From contig JAEVZY010000107.1 of the NCBI GenBank assembly GCA_023392035.1, positions 1 through 14,411 on the forward strand: 14,411 nucleotides of DNA, read 5' to 3'. The first letter of the stretch is position 1. Each line of letters begins with the position of its first letter. Made by a program: the position numbers and the translations under genes. Of this stretch, positions 6,789 through 13,757 are shown one piece after another. The stretch comes from Pseudomonadota bacterium. GTDB lineage: Bacteria > Pseudomonadota > Gammaproteobacteria > Burkholderiales > Burkholderiaceae_D. The notes beneath the pieces were generated by a model that was not told the origin of the DNA, ran no database searches, and saw nothing but the letters and a program-made list of their open reading frames with translations.

Positions 6789-8444
6789 TCAAAGGGATTG
6801 CACTTTCGGCTCACGCGCCGCGGCCGGGACGCCGAGGCCATGCTGCACGATGTGGGCGCCATGCTCGCCGATCATGATGGCGGCGGCATTGGTGTTGGCC
6901 GACACCATGTTCGGCATGACCGAGGCATCGATCACCCTCAGGCGCGACACGCCGCGCACCTTCAGGCTGGGGTCGACCACCGAATCGGCATCGCTGCCCA
7001 TGCGGCAGGTGCCCACCGGATGGAACACCGTGCCGCCGGCATGGCGTGCGAATTCGAGCAGCTCGGCGCGACTCCTGGCGGCCGCGCCCGGCAAAATTTC
7101 TTCGGCAATCAGATCGCGGAATGCCGGCTGGTTGTAAATGGCGCGCAGCATGTCGATGCCGGCCGCCAGGGTCTTGCGATCGAGTTCTTCGCAAAGGTAA
7201 TTGGTTTCAATGCGCGGTGCGCGCAGCGGATCGGTGGAGCAGATTGCCAGTCGCCCGCGCGAACGCGGCCGGCACTGGCTGGCCGATGCGGTGAAGCCGG
7301 GGTAGCTGTGCAGGGGCGTGCCGGGCTTGTCCACCGACAGCGGCATCACATTGAACTGCATGTCGGCGCGGCCGCCCTCGGCATACTCGGTGCAGGCAAA
7401 GCCACCGACCTGGCCGGCGCCAACCGTCAAGGGCCCGGAATTGTTGAACAGCCACTGCCAACCCATCGAGGCCAGCCGCAAGGGATTGCGCACATCGGTG
7501 TTGAGCGACATCTTCTCTTTCAAGCGCACGATGGTGCGTGCCTGATAGTGGTCTTTCAGGTTTTCGCCGACTTGCGGCGCATGCACCTTGACCTTGATGC
7601 CCAGGCTTTCCAACAAGGGCGCCGGACCGATGCCGGACAACTGCAGCAGTTGCGGCGACTGCAGGGCGCCGGCGGCCAGAATCACTTCACGCGTGGCGCG
7701 GGTATGGCGCAATTCGCCGCCATGCCCCCACTGCACCCCCACCGCGGTATCGCCTTCGAACAGCACCCGATGGGTGAAGGCTTCGGTCACCACGTGCAGA
7801 TTGGGCCGCCGCAGCGCGGGCTTGAGAAAAGCGCGGGCGGCGCTGGAACGCCAACCGTCTTTCAGGGAAAGCTGATAGGCGCCGACTCCATACTCGGTGG
7901 CGCCATTGAAGTCGGGATTGAAGGGCAGGCCGAATTGCTGACCGGCTTCCAGCCACAGGCGGCAGTAGGGATGGTCGTTGCGCAAATCGGAAACGCCCAG
8001 CTCGCCGCTGCCGCCGTGATATTCGCTTTCGCCGCCGGCATAGCCTTCGGATTTCTTGAAGAAGGGCAGCACCGCCGAGTAATTCCAGCCGGTCGCGCCC
8101 TGTGCGGCCCAGTCGTCATAGTCGGCATGCTGGCCGCGAATATACAGCAGGCCATTGATCGAGCTGGAACCGCCCAGCACCCTGCCGCGCGGCCAGACGA
8201 TATTGCGATTGGCCGTGCCTTCGCAAGGCTCGGTGTCGAACAGCCGGGAAAAGCGCTCGTCGTAGATGGTGCGGAAATAGCCCACCGGCAGATGCAGCCA
8301 GAAATTGCGATTGGGCTTGCCGGCTTCCAGCAGCAAGACCCGCGTGTGCGGATCGGCTGAAAGCCGGTTGGCCAGCACGCAACCGGCCGAGCCTGCGCCG
8401 ACGATGATGTAGTCGTATTCGTTCGACGATGCGCTTCCCGACAT
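6789..8444 (-). CDS. GMC-family FAD-dependent dehydrogenase (choline dehydrogenase-like)
   Basis: The 551-residue product is full length for the glucose-methanol-choline family. It has the FAD dinucleotide fold YIIVGAGSAGCVLANRL (12-28) with GAGSAG, and the acidic end of strand 2 in LLLEAG (37-42). GMC signature 1 is GRVLGGSSSINGLLYIRG (87-104) and signature 2 is AAGALQSPQLLQLSGIGP (257-274). The catalytic pair is His475 (FHPVGTCRMG) and Asn519 (SANTNAAAIMIGE). Such enzymes oxidise primary or secondary alcohols (choline, polyols, polyethylene glycols, aliphatic or aromatic alcohols) and pass electrons to the respiratory chain or to oxygen. There is no signal peptide, so it probably acts in the cytoplasm, possibly at the membrane. 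It lies 12 bp after the substrate-binding protein gene and 15 bp before the enolase-family gene. This order suggests alcohol oxidation of an imported compound before the enolase-type step. Confidence 0.95.
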   Translation of the reverse strand: MSGSASSNEYDYIIVGAGSAGCVLANRLSADPHTRVLLLEAGKPNRNFWLHLPVGYFRTIYDERFSRLFDTEPCEGTANRNIVWPRGRVLGGSSSINGLLYIRGQHADYDDWAAQGATGWNYSAVLPFFKKSEGYAGGESEYHGGSGELGVSDLRNDHPYCRLWLEAGQQFGLPFNPDFNGATEYGVGAYQLSLKDGWRSSAARAFLKPALRRPNLHVVTEAFTHRVLFEGDTAVGVQWGHGGELRHTRATREVILAAGALQSPQLLQLSGIGPAPLLESLGIKVKVHAPQVGENLKDHYQARTIVRLKEKMSLNTDVRNPLRLASMGWQWLFNNSGPLTVGAGQVGGFACTEYAEGGRADMQFNVMPLSVDKPGTPLHSYPGFTASASQCRPRSRGRLAICSTDPLRAPRIETNYLCEELDRKTLAAGIDMLRAIYNQPAFRDLIAEEILPGAAARSRAELLEFARHAGGTVFHPVGTCRMGSDADSVVDPSLKVRGVSRLRVIDASVMPNMVSANTNAAAIMIGEHGAHIVQHGLGVPAAAREPKVQSL

Positions 8445-8456
8445 GGTCTTGCCCCG

Positions 8457-9452
8457 TTATGCCTTGATGTTGGCCAGGTACAGCTTGGGATCGAAGTACT
8501 GCGATGCCGGCGTCACGTTCGGAATCTTGGCGAAGTCGGCAAAGAAGTCGGTCACCTGCTGCAGCCACTTGGTGACGGTACCGTCGGTGTACAGCTTGAC
8601 CCAGTCCTTCGAGGTGAACATCTTCTGCGCGCCGAGCTGCTCTTTCAGGTCGGCCAGCGGCACATCCTTGTAGTAGCTCTTCTGCAGGATATCCAGCGAC
8701 TGATCGGGATTCTTGATCATGTAGTCGTTGGCCTGGGCCCAGGCGCGGATGATCTTCGCCAGCGTGTCCTTGTTCTTGTCGTAGTAATCGTTGCGCGCGG
8801 CCCAGCCGCCGACGATGGCCGCTTTCGGATAGTAGGCCGAGGCATCCACCAGCTTCTTCGCGGTCGGCACCCGGTTGCGCACCGAGATGTTGAACGGCAC
8901 CCACAGGGCCACCGCCGGCACCGCCTTGGAGATGAAGGCCGTGACGGCATCGGGCATGCGCTGGTTGACCAGCTCGACCAGCTTGGGATCGACATTGTTG
9001 GCGCGCAGCGCCGTGTCGAGGAAAACGTGGGCGGTGGTGCCAGTGGTGGTCGAGACCTTCTTGCCGGCCAGGTCGGAAATCTTGTTGATGCCCATGTCCG
9101 GATGCACCCACAGCTGGGCGGTGGCGAACTCGACGTCGTTGATGAGGAACACCTTGCCCTGGCCGCGCGCCGGGAAATTGGACAGCACGGCGCCGGTGGC
9201 CAGCACATCCAGGCTGCCGCCGCTCATGGCCTGGAACAATTCCAGTCCGGTCTGGAAGCGGATGAATTCCGGCTCCAGTCCTTCTTTCTTCCACAGGCCC
9301 AGATGATCGGCCAGCCAGATCTGGCCATCCACCGCCAGCGTGTGCAGGTAGCCGACCTTGACCTTGGTGGGCGCCTGGGCCAGGGCCAGCCCGGGGGCCA
9401 CGCCGGCCAGGGCTGTGGCCGATGCCGCTTGCAGGAACTTGCGTCTTTGCAT
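8457..9452 (-). CDS. ABC transporter periplasmic substrate-binding protein (NMT1/SsuA-like)
   Basis: The 331-residue protein starts at the ATG at 9452, with an AGGAG-type Shine-Dalgarno in GAGGAGAAAAGCACC just upstream; the open frame extends further but without signal features. The N-terminus MQRRKFLQAASATALAG carries a twin-arginine-type motif (RRKFLQ) and a likely signal peptidase cut after ALA at residue 25. The mature part has the fold pattern of the NMT1/THI5-like and SsuA/TauA/NrtA-like group: VGYLHTLAVDGQIWLADHLG, FQAMSGGSLDVLATGAVLSN, then ISDLAGKKVSTTTGTTAHVF. This group binds sulfonates, nitrate, taurine, pyrimidine precursors and aromatic acids, so the ligand is open. It belongs with the ATPase (28 bp upstream) and permease, and sits directly before the GMC dehydrogenase gene, which hints that it delivers that enzyme's substrate. 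Confidence 0.93.
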   Translation of the reverse strand: MQRRKFLQAASATALAGVAPGLALAQAPTKVKVGYLHTLAVDGQIWLADHLGLWKKEGLEPEFIRFQTGLELFQAMSGGSLDVLATGAVLSNFPARGQGKVFLINDVEFATAQLWVHPDMGINKISDLAGKKVSTTTGTTAHVFLDTALRANNVDPKLVELVNQRMPDAVTAFISKAVPAVALWVPFNISVRNRVPTAKKLVDASAYYPKAAIVGGWAARNDYYDKNKDTLAKIIRAWAQANDYMIKNPDQSLDILQKSYYKDVPLADLKEQLGAQKMFTSKDWVKLYTDGTVTKWLQQVTDFFADFAKIPNVTPASQYFDPKLYLANIKA

Positions 9453-9480
9453 GGTGCTTTTCTCCTCTTCCGATGATGGA

Positions 9481-10290
9481 TCAGGCGGCGCGCGCCTGGG
9501 CTTGTTGTGCAGCGTACTCCCGCATGACCGATTCGTGGATGTGGGCACGAATCGAATTGAATTCCGGCGTTTCCTGCAAGGCGCGCTGGCGCGGATAGGC
9601 GAAAGGAATCTCCACCACTTCGCGAATGCGCGAAGGCCGCGCCGAGATCACCAGCACCTTGTTGGAAAGGTAGACCGCCTCTTCCACCGAGTGCGTGATC
9701 AGCAGCACGGTCTTGCCCTCGGCGTGCAGCACTTCCAGCAACAGGTCGTGCATGGCGCTGCGGGTCTGGGCGTCGAGCGCGCCGAAGGGTTCATCCAACA
9801 GCACGAATTCGGGATGCACGGCGTAGGTGCGCGCCAGGGCCAGGCGCTGGCGCATGCCGCCCGACAGCGTCTTCGGATAGGCGCGCCGGAAATCCTGCAA
9901 GCCCATCAGCTTCAGGTAGCGCTCCACCGTCTCTTTCTTTTCGGCGGCGCTGATATGCCGTGAACGCGCCAGGTTCAGGCCGAAGGCGATGTTCTCTTCC
10001 ACTGTGAGCCAGGGGAAGACGCCGTACTCCTGGAACATCACACCCCGATCGGGGCCGGGCCCATCGATGGCCTTGCCGTCCAGCGTCACCTGGCCCGAAC
10101 TGGGTTTGACGAAACCGGCGGCCATGTTCAAAAGCGTGGTCTTGCCGCAGCCGGAAGGTCCGACCAGGGACACGAAGTCGCCCTGGTTGATGGCAAACGA
10201 CATGTCGCGCACCACTTCCAGCGAGCCTTCCTGGGTGGCGTATTGCATCGACACGCCGGAAAAGCGGATGCGTTCTTTTTGAAGTTCCAT
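9481..10290 (-). CDS. ABC transporter ATP-binding protein (SsuB/TauB/NrtD-type)
   Basis: The 269-residue cytoplasmic ATPase has all nucleotide-binding motifs: Walker A GPSGCGKTT (44-52), Q-loop Gln87 in MFQEYGVFPWLTVEEN, signature LSGGMRQRLALART (142-155), Walker B VLLDEPFGALD (163-173) and the switch His200 in LLITHSVEEAVYLS. The FQEYGVFPW and FGALDAQTR wording is typical of the nitrate/sulfonate/taurine importer branch. It would work as a homodimer beneath the permease encoded just upstream. The gap to the permease gene is 20 bp and to the binding-protein gene 28 bp, so all three are surely co-transcribed. There is no fused extra domain and no missing residue. Confidence 0.96.
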   Translation of the reverse strand: MELQKERIRFSGVSMQYATQEGSLEVVRDMSFAINQGDFVSLVGPSGCGKTTLLNMAAGFVKPSSGQVTLDGKAIDGPGPDRGVMFQEYGVFPWLTVEENIAFGLNLARSRHISAAEKKETVERYLKLMGLQDFRRAYPKTLSGGMRQRLALARTYAVHPEFVLLDEPFGALDAQTRSAMHDLLLEVLHAEGKTVLLITHSVEEAVYLSNKVLVISARPSRIREVVEIPFAYPRQRALQETPEFNSIRAHIHESVMREYAAQQAQARAA

Positions 10291-10310
10291 GTTGCGTGGG
10301 CTCCGCTTGT

Positions 10311-11093
10311 TCAGTTTTCCACTTTGTCCTGCCAGGACACCAGGCGCCGCGACAGCTTGCGCAGGATGAGGTCCATCGCCAGCGCCAGCGCGCCGATGCA
10401 GATGATGCCGAGGTAGATCGTGCCCAGGTCGAAGAAGGAAGACGCGTTCTGGATCATCGCGCCCAACCCCTGCTGCGCGGCCACCAGCTCGGACGCCACC
10501 AGGGTGGCCCAGGCCACGCCCAGCGCCACCCGCAAGGCGGTCAGCATATGCGGCACGGTCATGGGCAGCATCACCTTGCGGAAGATTTCGAAGTCGCTGG
10601 CGCCCAGGGTGCGCGCCACCCGGATATAGACCGGGCTGATCTGGGTCATGCCCTCGTACATCACGATCACGGCGGCGAAGAAGGAGGCATAGAACAGGAT
10701 CGCGATCTTGGCGATCTCGCCGATGCCCAGGTAGACGATCACCAGCGGAATCAAGGCGATCGGCGGCAAGGCACGAAAGAAATTGATGAGCGGATCGACG
10801 AAGCGCCGCACCGGCTTGTACCAGCCCACCAGAAAGCCGACCGGCACCGCCACCAGCATGCCCAGCAACAGGCCGAACACCACCCGCTGCACCGACATGG
10901 CGATGTGCTTCAACAGATCGCCTTGCGTGATCGCCGTCCAGAAGATCTGCGCCACCGCATCCGGCGCCGGCAACAGGGTGGGATTGATCAGGCCGGTAGC
11001 GCGCAGCACGAACCAGAATCCGATCAGGCAGGCAAAGGGCAGGATCGCCCAGCCGACATCGCTGAATATTTTTTTCGTGCTTCGATTGGCCAT
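10311..11093 (-). CDS. ABC transporter permease (SsuC/TauC-type)
   Basis: The 260-residue inner-membrane protein has about six hydrophobic helices, beginning at about residue 15 (WAILPFACLIGFWFVLRATG). The binding-protein-dependent transport domain covers most of it, with the ATPase-coupling EAA-type loop at VARTLGASDFEIFRKVMLP. RALPPIALIPLVIVYLGIGE is a hallmark of the nitrate/sulfonate/taurine branch. One permease gene only is present, consistent with a homodimer. Its ATG directly abuts the TAG of the GntR gene (0 bp between), so translation is probably coupled to that of the regulator. Confidence 0.95.
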   Translation of the reverse strand: MANRSTKKIFSDVGWAILPFACLIGFWFVLRATGLINPTLLPAPDAVAQIFWTAITQGDLLKHIAMSVQRVVFGLLLGMLVAVPVGFLVGWYKPVRRFVDPLINFFRALPPIALIPLVIVYLGIGEIAKIAILFYASFFAAVIVMYEGMTQISPVYIRVARTLGASDFEIFRKVMLPMTVPHMLTALRVALGVAWATLVASELVAAQQGLGAMIQNASSFFDLGTIYLGIICIGALALAMDLILRKLSRRLVSWQDKVEN

Positions 11094-11885
11094 CTAGATT
11101 GTCTCCATCTCTGATTTCTTTTTGCCGCGGCCGTGCGCGGCGGGCGGCTTGACCGGGAACAGGTCGGTTTCGACCTCGATCATCTGTGCCGGATATTGAA
11201 TGTGCGCGTAATACACCAGGCAGCCATGCTGATCCACCAGCGAGCGGCAGACATCGGCCACCGGATCGCCGATGCCGATATTCAGGTGGCCGGCGGTTTC
11301 CGCATCGGAGGCCGTCACCCGCATCACCTGCTTGCCGGCAGAGAGTTTCAGGCCGGGGAATTGGGCCAGTTGCGGCACCACGGTGGCGCTGTCAAAGGCG
11401 TGCGGGTCTTGCTGGTAGAGCGTCTTTTCGAGGTAGATCTCGATCAGGCAATACGGCGTGTCGTTGTGATAGTGCACGCGCCGGATGCGCTGGTAAGCCT
11501 TGGCCACCTCGCCGCAATGGATGGCGGGCACCAGCGGCAGTTCCTTGCGGTCCAGGTGCAGCAGCTTGATCTTCAGTCCGCGGGTGGCGGAAACCAATTC
11601 CTCAAAACTGCCGGCCAGCTTGAACCAGCGTTCTTCCGACAAATCCTTGAGCACGAAGGTACCCAGGCCACGGGTGCGCTTGATCACGCCCTGCTGCTCC
11701 AGCTGATCGAGCGAGGCGCGCAGGGTGATGCGCGAAACCCGGTATTCCTTCTCCAGCGCTTCCAGCGTGGGGATTTGCTCGCCTACCCGCCACTGCTGGC
11801 TGGCGATCTTCTGGCGCATGAGCGCCGCCACCTGCAGATACAGGGGCATGCGACTGTTGCCGAAGACGGTGGGCGGTTTGTGCAT
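11094..11885 (-). CDS. GntR-family regulator with UTRA ligand-binding domain (HutC type)
   Basis: The 263-residue protein has an N-terminal winged helix-turn-helix (about 14-80): PLYLQVAALMRQKIASQQW, then VSRITLRASLDQLEQQGVIK, then the wing RGLGTFVLKD. From about residue 85 to 245 it has a UTRA domain, recognisable by IRRVHYHNDTPYCLIEIYLE and GDPVADVCRSLVD. UTRA domains bind small molecules and usually relieve repression when the substrate or an intermediate appears. As the first gene of the unit it most likely controls its own operon (inference). The ATG at 11885 has no Shine-Dalgarno before it, but a promoter ends only 6 bp upstream, so the transcript may be leaderless. An internal Met at residue 13 would cut into the first helix and is less likely. 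The C-terminus is a Lys/Arg tail, HGRGKKKSEMETI. Confidence 0.93.
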   Translation of the reverse strand: MHKPPTVFGNSRMPLYLQVAALMRQKIASQQWRVGEQIPTLEALEKEYRVSRITLRASLDQLEQQGVIKRTRGLGTFVLKDLSEERWFKLAGSFEELVSATRGLKIKLLHLDRKELPLVPAIHCGEVAKAYQRIRRVHYHNDTPYCLIEIYLEKTLYQQDPHAFDSATVVPQLAQFPGLKLSAGKQVMRVTASDAETAGHLNIGIGDPVADVCRSLVDQHGCLVYYAHIQYPAQMIEVETDLFPVKPPAAHGRGKKKSEMETI

Positions 11886-11907
11886 AAAGTCATACTATCA
11901 AGCACAA
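11878..11907. promoter_or_regulatory. Inverted repeat TTGTGC-N18-GCACAA, candidate operator
   Basis: Two perfect 6-bp arms bracket the predicted -10 box and the GntR start codon, with their centres 24 bp apart, about two helical turns. This position would let a dimeric repressor block transcription, and autoregulation by the GntR protein is the natural guess. It does not look like the standard compact HutC-type palindrome, so the assignment is tentative. Confidence 0.3.
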
Positions 11908-11920
11908 TCGGCCGCCACAA
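11892..11920 (-). promoter_or_regulatory. Predicted sigma-70 promoter of the GntR/ABC/GMC/enolase operon
   Basis: On the minus strand a -35 box TTGTGG (11920-11915) and a -10 box TAGTAT (11897-11892) are separated by exactly 17 bases. The -10 box ends 6 bases before the GntR ATG, so transcription would begin at or next to the start codon. Box quality is moderate (4 of 6 matches in the -35, 4 or 5 in the -10). No other promoter candidate stands in this 80-bp gap. Confidence 0.5.
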
Positions 11921-11965
11921 GCCAAGGCCGGGTCGTCAGTAGGGGAATTCAGGACTGCTGGAAAT

Positions 11966-12739
11966 TCAGGGCTGAAGCTGGGAATCGACCAGATGCGCCA
12001 CCGCCAGCATGCGCGCGCGGCCGATATTGCCCGACAGGGCGTAGCCGAAATCCTGGTCGATCCAGTAAAAGACGCTGGCGCCGTTCTGCTCCAGCACCTT
12101 GAAGCCGGTGTGATTCTCAGCCGGCTTCTCAGCTGATTTGCCGGCGGTCTTGGCACGCCGCACCGTGAGGGTCAGCCGCTCGTCGGCCTTGGACTGGTAC
12201 ATCAATTGGGCCAGCGGACCCTGCTCGCCCGGCAGCAGGCGCCCGCCCAGCAGCGCAAAACCCTGAGGCTGCAGATCCGGCGCGCGGATGGCGCCATCCA
12301 GGCGCTTGGACAACCAGGCGACCAGATGCGCCTCCTGCTCGGCCGGCACCTCCACCGGGTGCTTTTGTTCGGCCACGTACAGAACATGGGCGGCCAGCGC
12401 CTCGCGCGCAAACACGGTATTGCCATTGGCCGGCAGTACGGCACCGCGCGCTAACCAGCCGGCGACGAGGCCGGTGGCCACGCAGGCCAGGCCGGCCGCC
12501 AGGGCACGCGGCCAACGCGCCCGCATGCCGCTGGCCAGCAGGCGCATCGGCACCGGTTCATCCAGCACCGGATCATAGGCAATGCGCAGGCCGGCCAGTT
12601 GCTCTTCCCAGCGCTGCACCCGCCTCAGTTCCTCGGGATGCGCCTGCAACCATGCGCGCACCTGCTCGCGCCGCTCGGGATCGAGCTGGCCATCGACATA
12701 GGCGTGCAAGTCGGCTTCTGTAATGGGTGTGTCGCTCAT
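11966..12739 (-). CDS. Membrane anti-sigma factor for the adjacent ECF sigma factor
   Basis: The 257-residue protein has a short cytoplasmic N-terminal domain (about 1-75) beginning MSDTPITEADLHAYVDGQLD, typical of anti-sigma factors of the RskA/RsiW type. A single transmembrane helix follows at about 78-97 (ALAAGLACVATGLVAGWLA) and a periplasmic domain to the end (100-257). The N-terminal domain lacks the HxxxCxxC zinc motif found in many relatives, so it would be a zinc-free version. It would hold the sigma factor inactive until a periplasmic signal acts. The gene starts one base after the sigma stop codon (TGA-A-ATG), implying coupled translation in matched amounts. The periplasmic part contains FKVLEQNGASVFYWIDQDFGYALSG, a sensor-like pattern shared with this group; its signal is unknown. 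Confidence 0.87.
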   Translation of the reverse strand: MSDTPITEADLHAYVDGQLDPERREQVRAWLQAHPEELRRVQRWEEQLAGLRIAYDPVLDEPVPMRLLASGMRARWPRALAAGLACVATGLVAGWLARGAVLPANGNTVFAREALAAHVLYVAEQKHPVEVPAEQEAHLVAWLSKRLDGAIRAPDLQPQGFALLGGRLLPGEQGPLAQLMYQSKADERLTLTVRRAKTAGKSAEKPAENHTGFKVLEQNGASVFYWIDQDFGYALSGNIGRARMLAVAHLVDSQLQP

Positions 12740-12740
12740 T

Positions 12741-13247
12741 TCACTTCACGATGGAGAGGTGTTTGCCGCTTTCCGGTTCGGCGCCCGCTTCGCCCGCCAG
12801 CAACTGCCGCAAGCGTTCGCGTGCGCGTGACAGGCGCGACATGACCGTGCCCGTCGGGACTTCAAGTATTGCCGCCGCTTCGGCGTAACTCAGTTGTTCC
12901 AGCCCGACCAGCAGCAACACCACCCGCTGTTCGGGCGGCAGGCGGGCCATGGCGTTCTGCATGTCGAGCATGTCGCCAGGCTCGGGATGGATGCTTGCCA
13001 CCTCTTCCGGCACCGACTGCGCCGAGCGCCGCTCGCGCGCCACATCGTTCAGGTAAAGACGATACAGCATCGTAAACAGCCATGCCCGCAAATTGCTGCC
13101 GGCGCGAAAGCGCCAGGAGCGCGACAGGGCGCGCTCCATGGTGTCCTGCACCAGGTCGTCGGCCCAGTGCGGGTCATGGGTCAACCCCCGGGCATAGCGG
13201 CGCAAGCGTGGAATCTGCGCCGCCAACTCCCGGGTGAAGTCGCTCAT
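12741..13247 (-). CDS. ECF-type RNA polymerase sigma factor
   Basis: The 168-residue protein has the two domains of an extracytoplasmic-function sigma factor. Region 2 (about 5-70) contains PRLRRYARGLTHDPHWADDL, VQDTMERALSR and RAWLFTMLYRLYLNDVARER. Region 4 (about 95-150) contains RLPPEQRVVLLLVGLEQLSY, EAAAILEVPTGTVMSRLSRA and RERLRQLL. I chose the ATG at 13247, seven bases after the stop of the upstream secreted-protein gene. An upstream in-frame GTG at 13280 would overlap that gene and add 11 residues of no known value; neither start has a strong Shine-Dalgarno. It is paired with the downstream anti-sigma gene. Its regulon likely includes its own operon, as for most such sigma factors, but this is inference. 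Confidence 0.94.
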   Translation of the reverse strand: MSDFTRELAAQIPRLRRYARGLTHDPHWADDLVQDTMERALSRSWRFRAGSNLRAWLFTMLYRLYLNDVARERRSAQSVPEEVASIHPEPGDMLDMQNAMARLPPEQRVVLLLVGLEQLSYAEAAAILEVPTGTVMSRLSRARERLRQLLAGEAGAEPESGKHLSIVK

Positions 13248-13254
13248 CTGCGAT

Positions 13255-13629
13255 TCAAGGCTTGGCTGCGTGCCAGACACCGTTGTTGAAGCCGTCGCCG
13301 GTCTTGTCGCCCGGCTTGCTGTCTTTGACCCAGGTGTACAGCGGCTTGCCCTTGTAGGCCCATTGCTTCTTGCCGTCGTCGCGGGTGATGACGCTGTAGT
13401 CGCCCGTGGTCTTGTCGCCCTCGGCGGCCATCACGGGCGGCCAATTGGCAGCGCACTTGTCATTGCAGGCACTCTTGCCGCCGCTGTCCTTGTCGAAGGT
13501 GTACAGGGTCATGCCGGAGGAATTGGTCAGCACGCCATCAGCGGTCTTGATCCCGGCGGGGGCGGTGGCGGCGCCAGCCACCATGGTCAGCGCCATCAGG
13601 GAAAGCGGCAGGAAGGAAATTTTTTTCAT
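13255..13629 (-). CDS. Small secreted protein of the COG4315 (YxFxxD repeat) family
   Basis: The 124-residue protein starts at ATG 13629 behind GAGAGG. Residues 1-24 form a Sec signal peptide (MKKISFLPLSLMALTMVAGA); there is no lipobox cysteine, so it is soluble and periplasmic rather than a lipoprotein like many relatives. Two family repeats are visible, LYTFDKD (42-48) and LYTWVKD (97-103). Other marks are a CNDKCAANWPP block with Cys55 and Cys59 (a possible disulfide or metal pair), and GDGFNNGVWHAAKP at the end. The family function is not established; members are often encoded beside ECF sigma genes. Here the stop codon is seven bases before the sigma start, so it belongs to the same transcript and may be the target or part of the signal path of that system. 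Confidence 0.88.
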   Translation of the reverse strand: MKKISFLPLSLMALTMVAGAATAPAGIKTADGVLTNSSGMTLYTFDKDSGGKSACNDKCAANWPPVMAAEGDKTTGDYSVITRDDGKKQWAYKGKPLYTWVKDSKPGDKTGDGFNNGVWHAAKP

Positions 13630-13692
13630 CAGGGGCCTCTCGATTTCTTGTTGGTCGGATGCATCGAAGCTGGAGCAGTCGTCAATGCATGC

Positions 13693-13722
13693 GGTAAACA
13701 AGGCAGGCGCCGGCTTTATTCC
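13693..13722 (-). promoter_or_regulatory. Candidate ECF-type promoter of the secreted protein/sigma/anti-sigma unit
   Basis: The minus strand carries GGAATAAA (13722-13715), 16 bases, then TTTACC (13698-13693), lying 63 bp before the secreted-protein start codon. A GGAA-type -35 is common to ECF-dependent promoters, and self-activation is the rule for such operons. The -10 half is uncertain and no second copy exists in the window to compare. Confidence 0.3.
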
Positions 13723-13730
13723 ATCCCGCC

Positions 13731-13757
13731 AAAAATAATCAGGCCGCGGGTTGGCCC
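13731..13757 (-). terminator. Possible intrinsic terminator overlapping the CoxG-like stop codon
   Basis: On the minus strand GGGCC pairs with GGCCT (one G-U) across a seven-base loop, followed by GATTATTTTT. An alternative stem, GCGGG-CCAA-CCCGC, overlaps it. The T-rich stretch starts within the TGA stop codon of the CoxG-like gene. It would separate this gene from the promoter of the following sigma-factor unit. Confidence 0.4.

Noticed and set aside
6768..8360. A 530-residue plus-strand open frame opposite the GMC dehydrogenase gene
   Set aside because: Low-complexity His/Gln/Gly/Ala translation with no family pattern; the opposite strand has every GMC motif.
8116..9294. A 392-residue minus-strand frame overlapping the binding-protein and dehydrogenase genes in another frame
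   Set aside because: It is the +1 shadow of two motif-complete genes and has an Arg/Gln/Gly-rich translation.
9453..9548. Upstream start for the substrate-binding protein
   Set aside because: The added 32 residues cover the ribosome binding site and would bury the twin-arginine signal.
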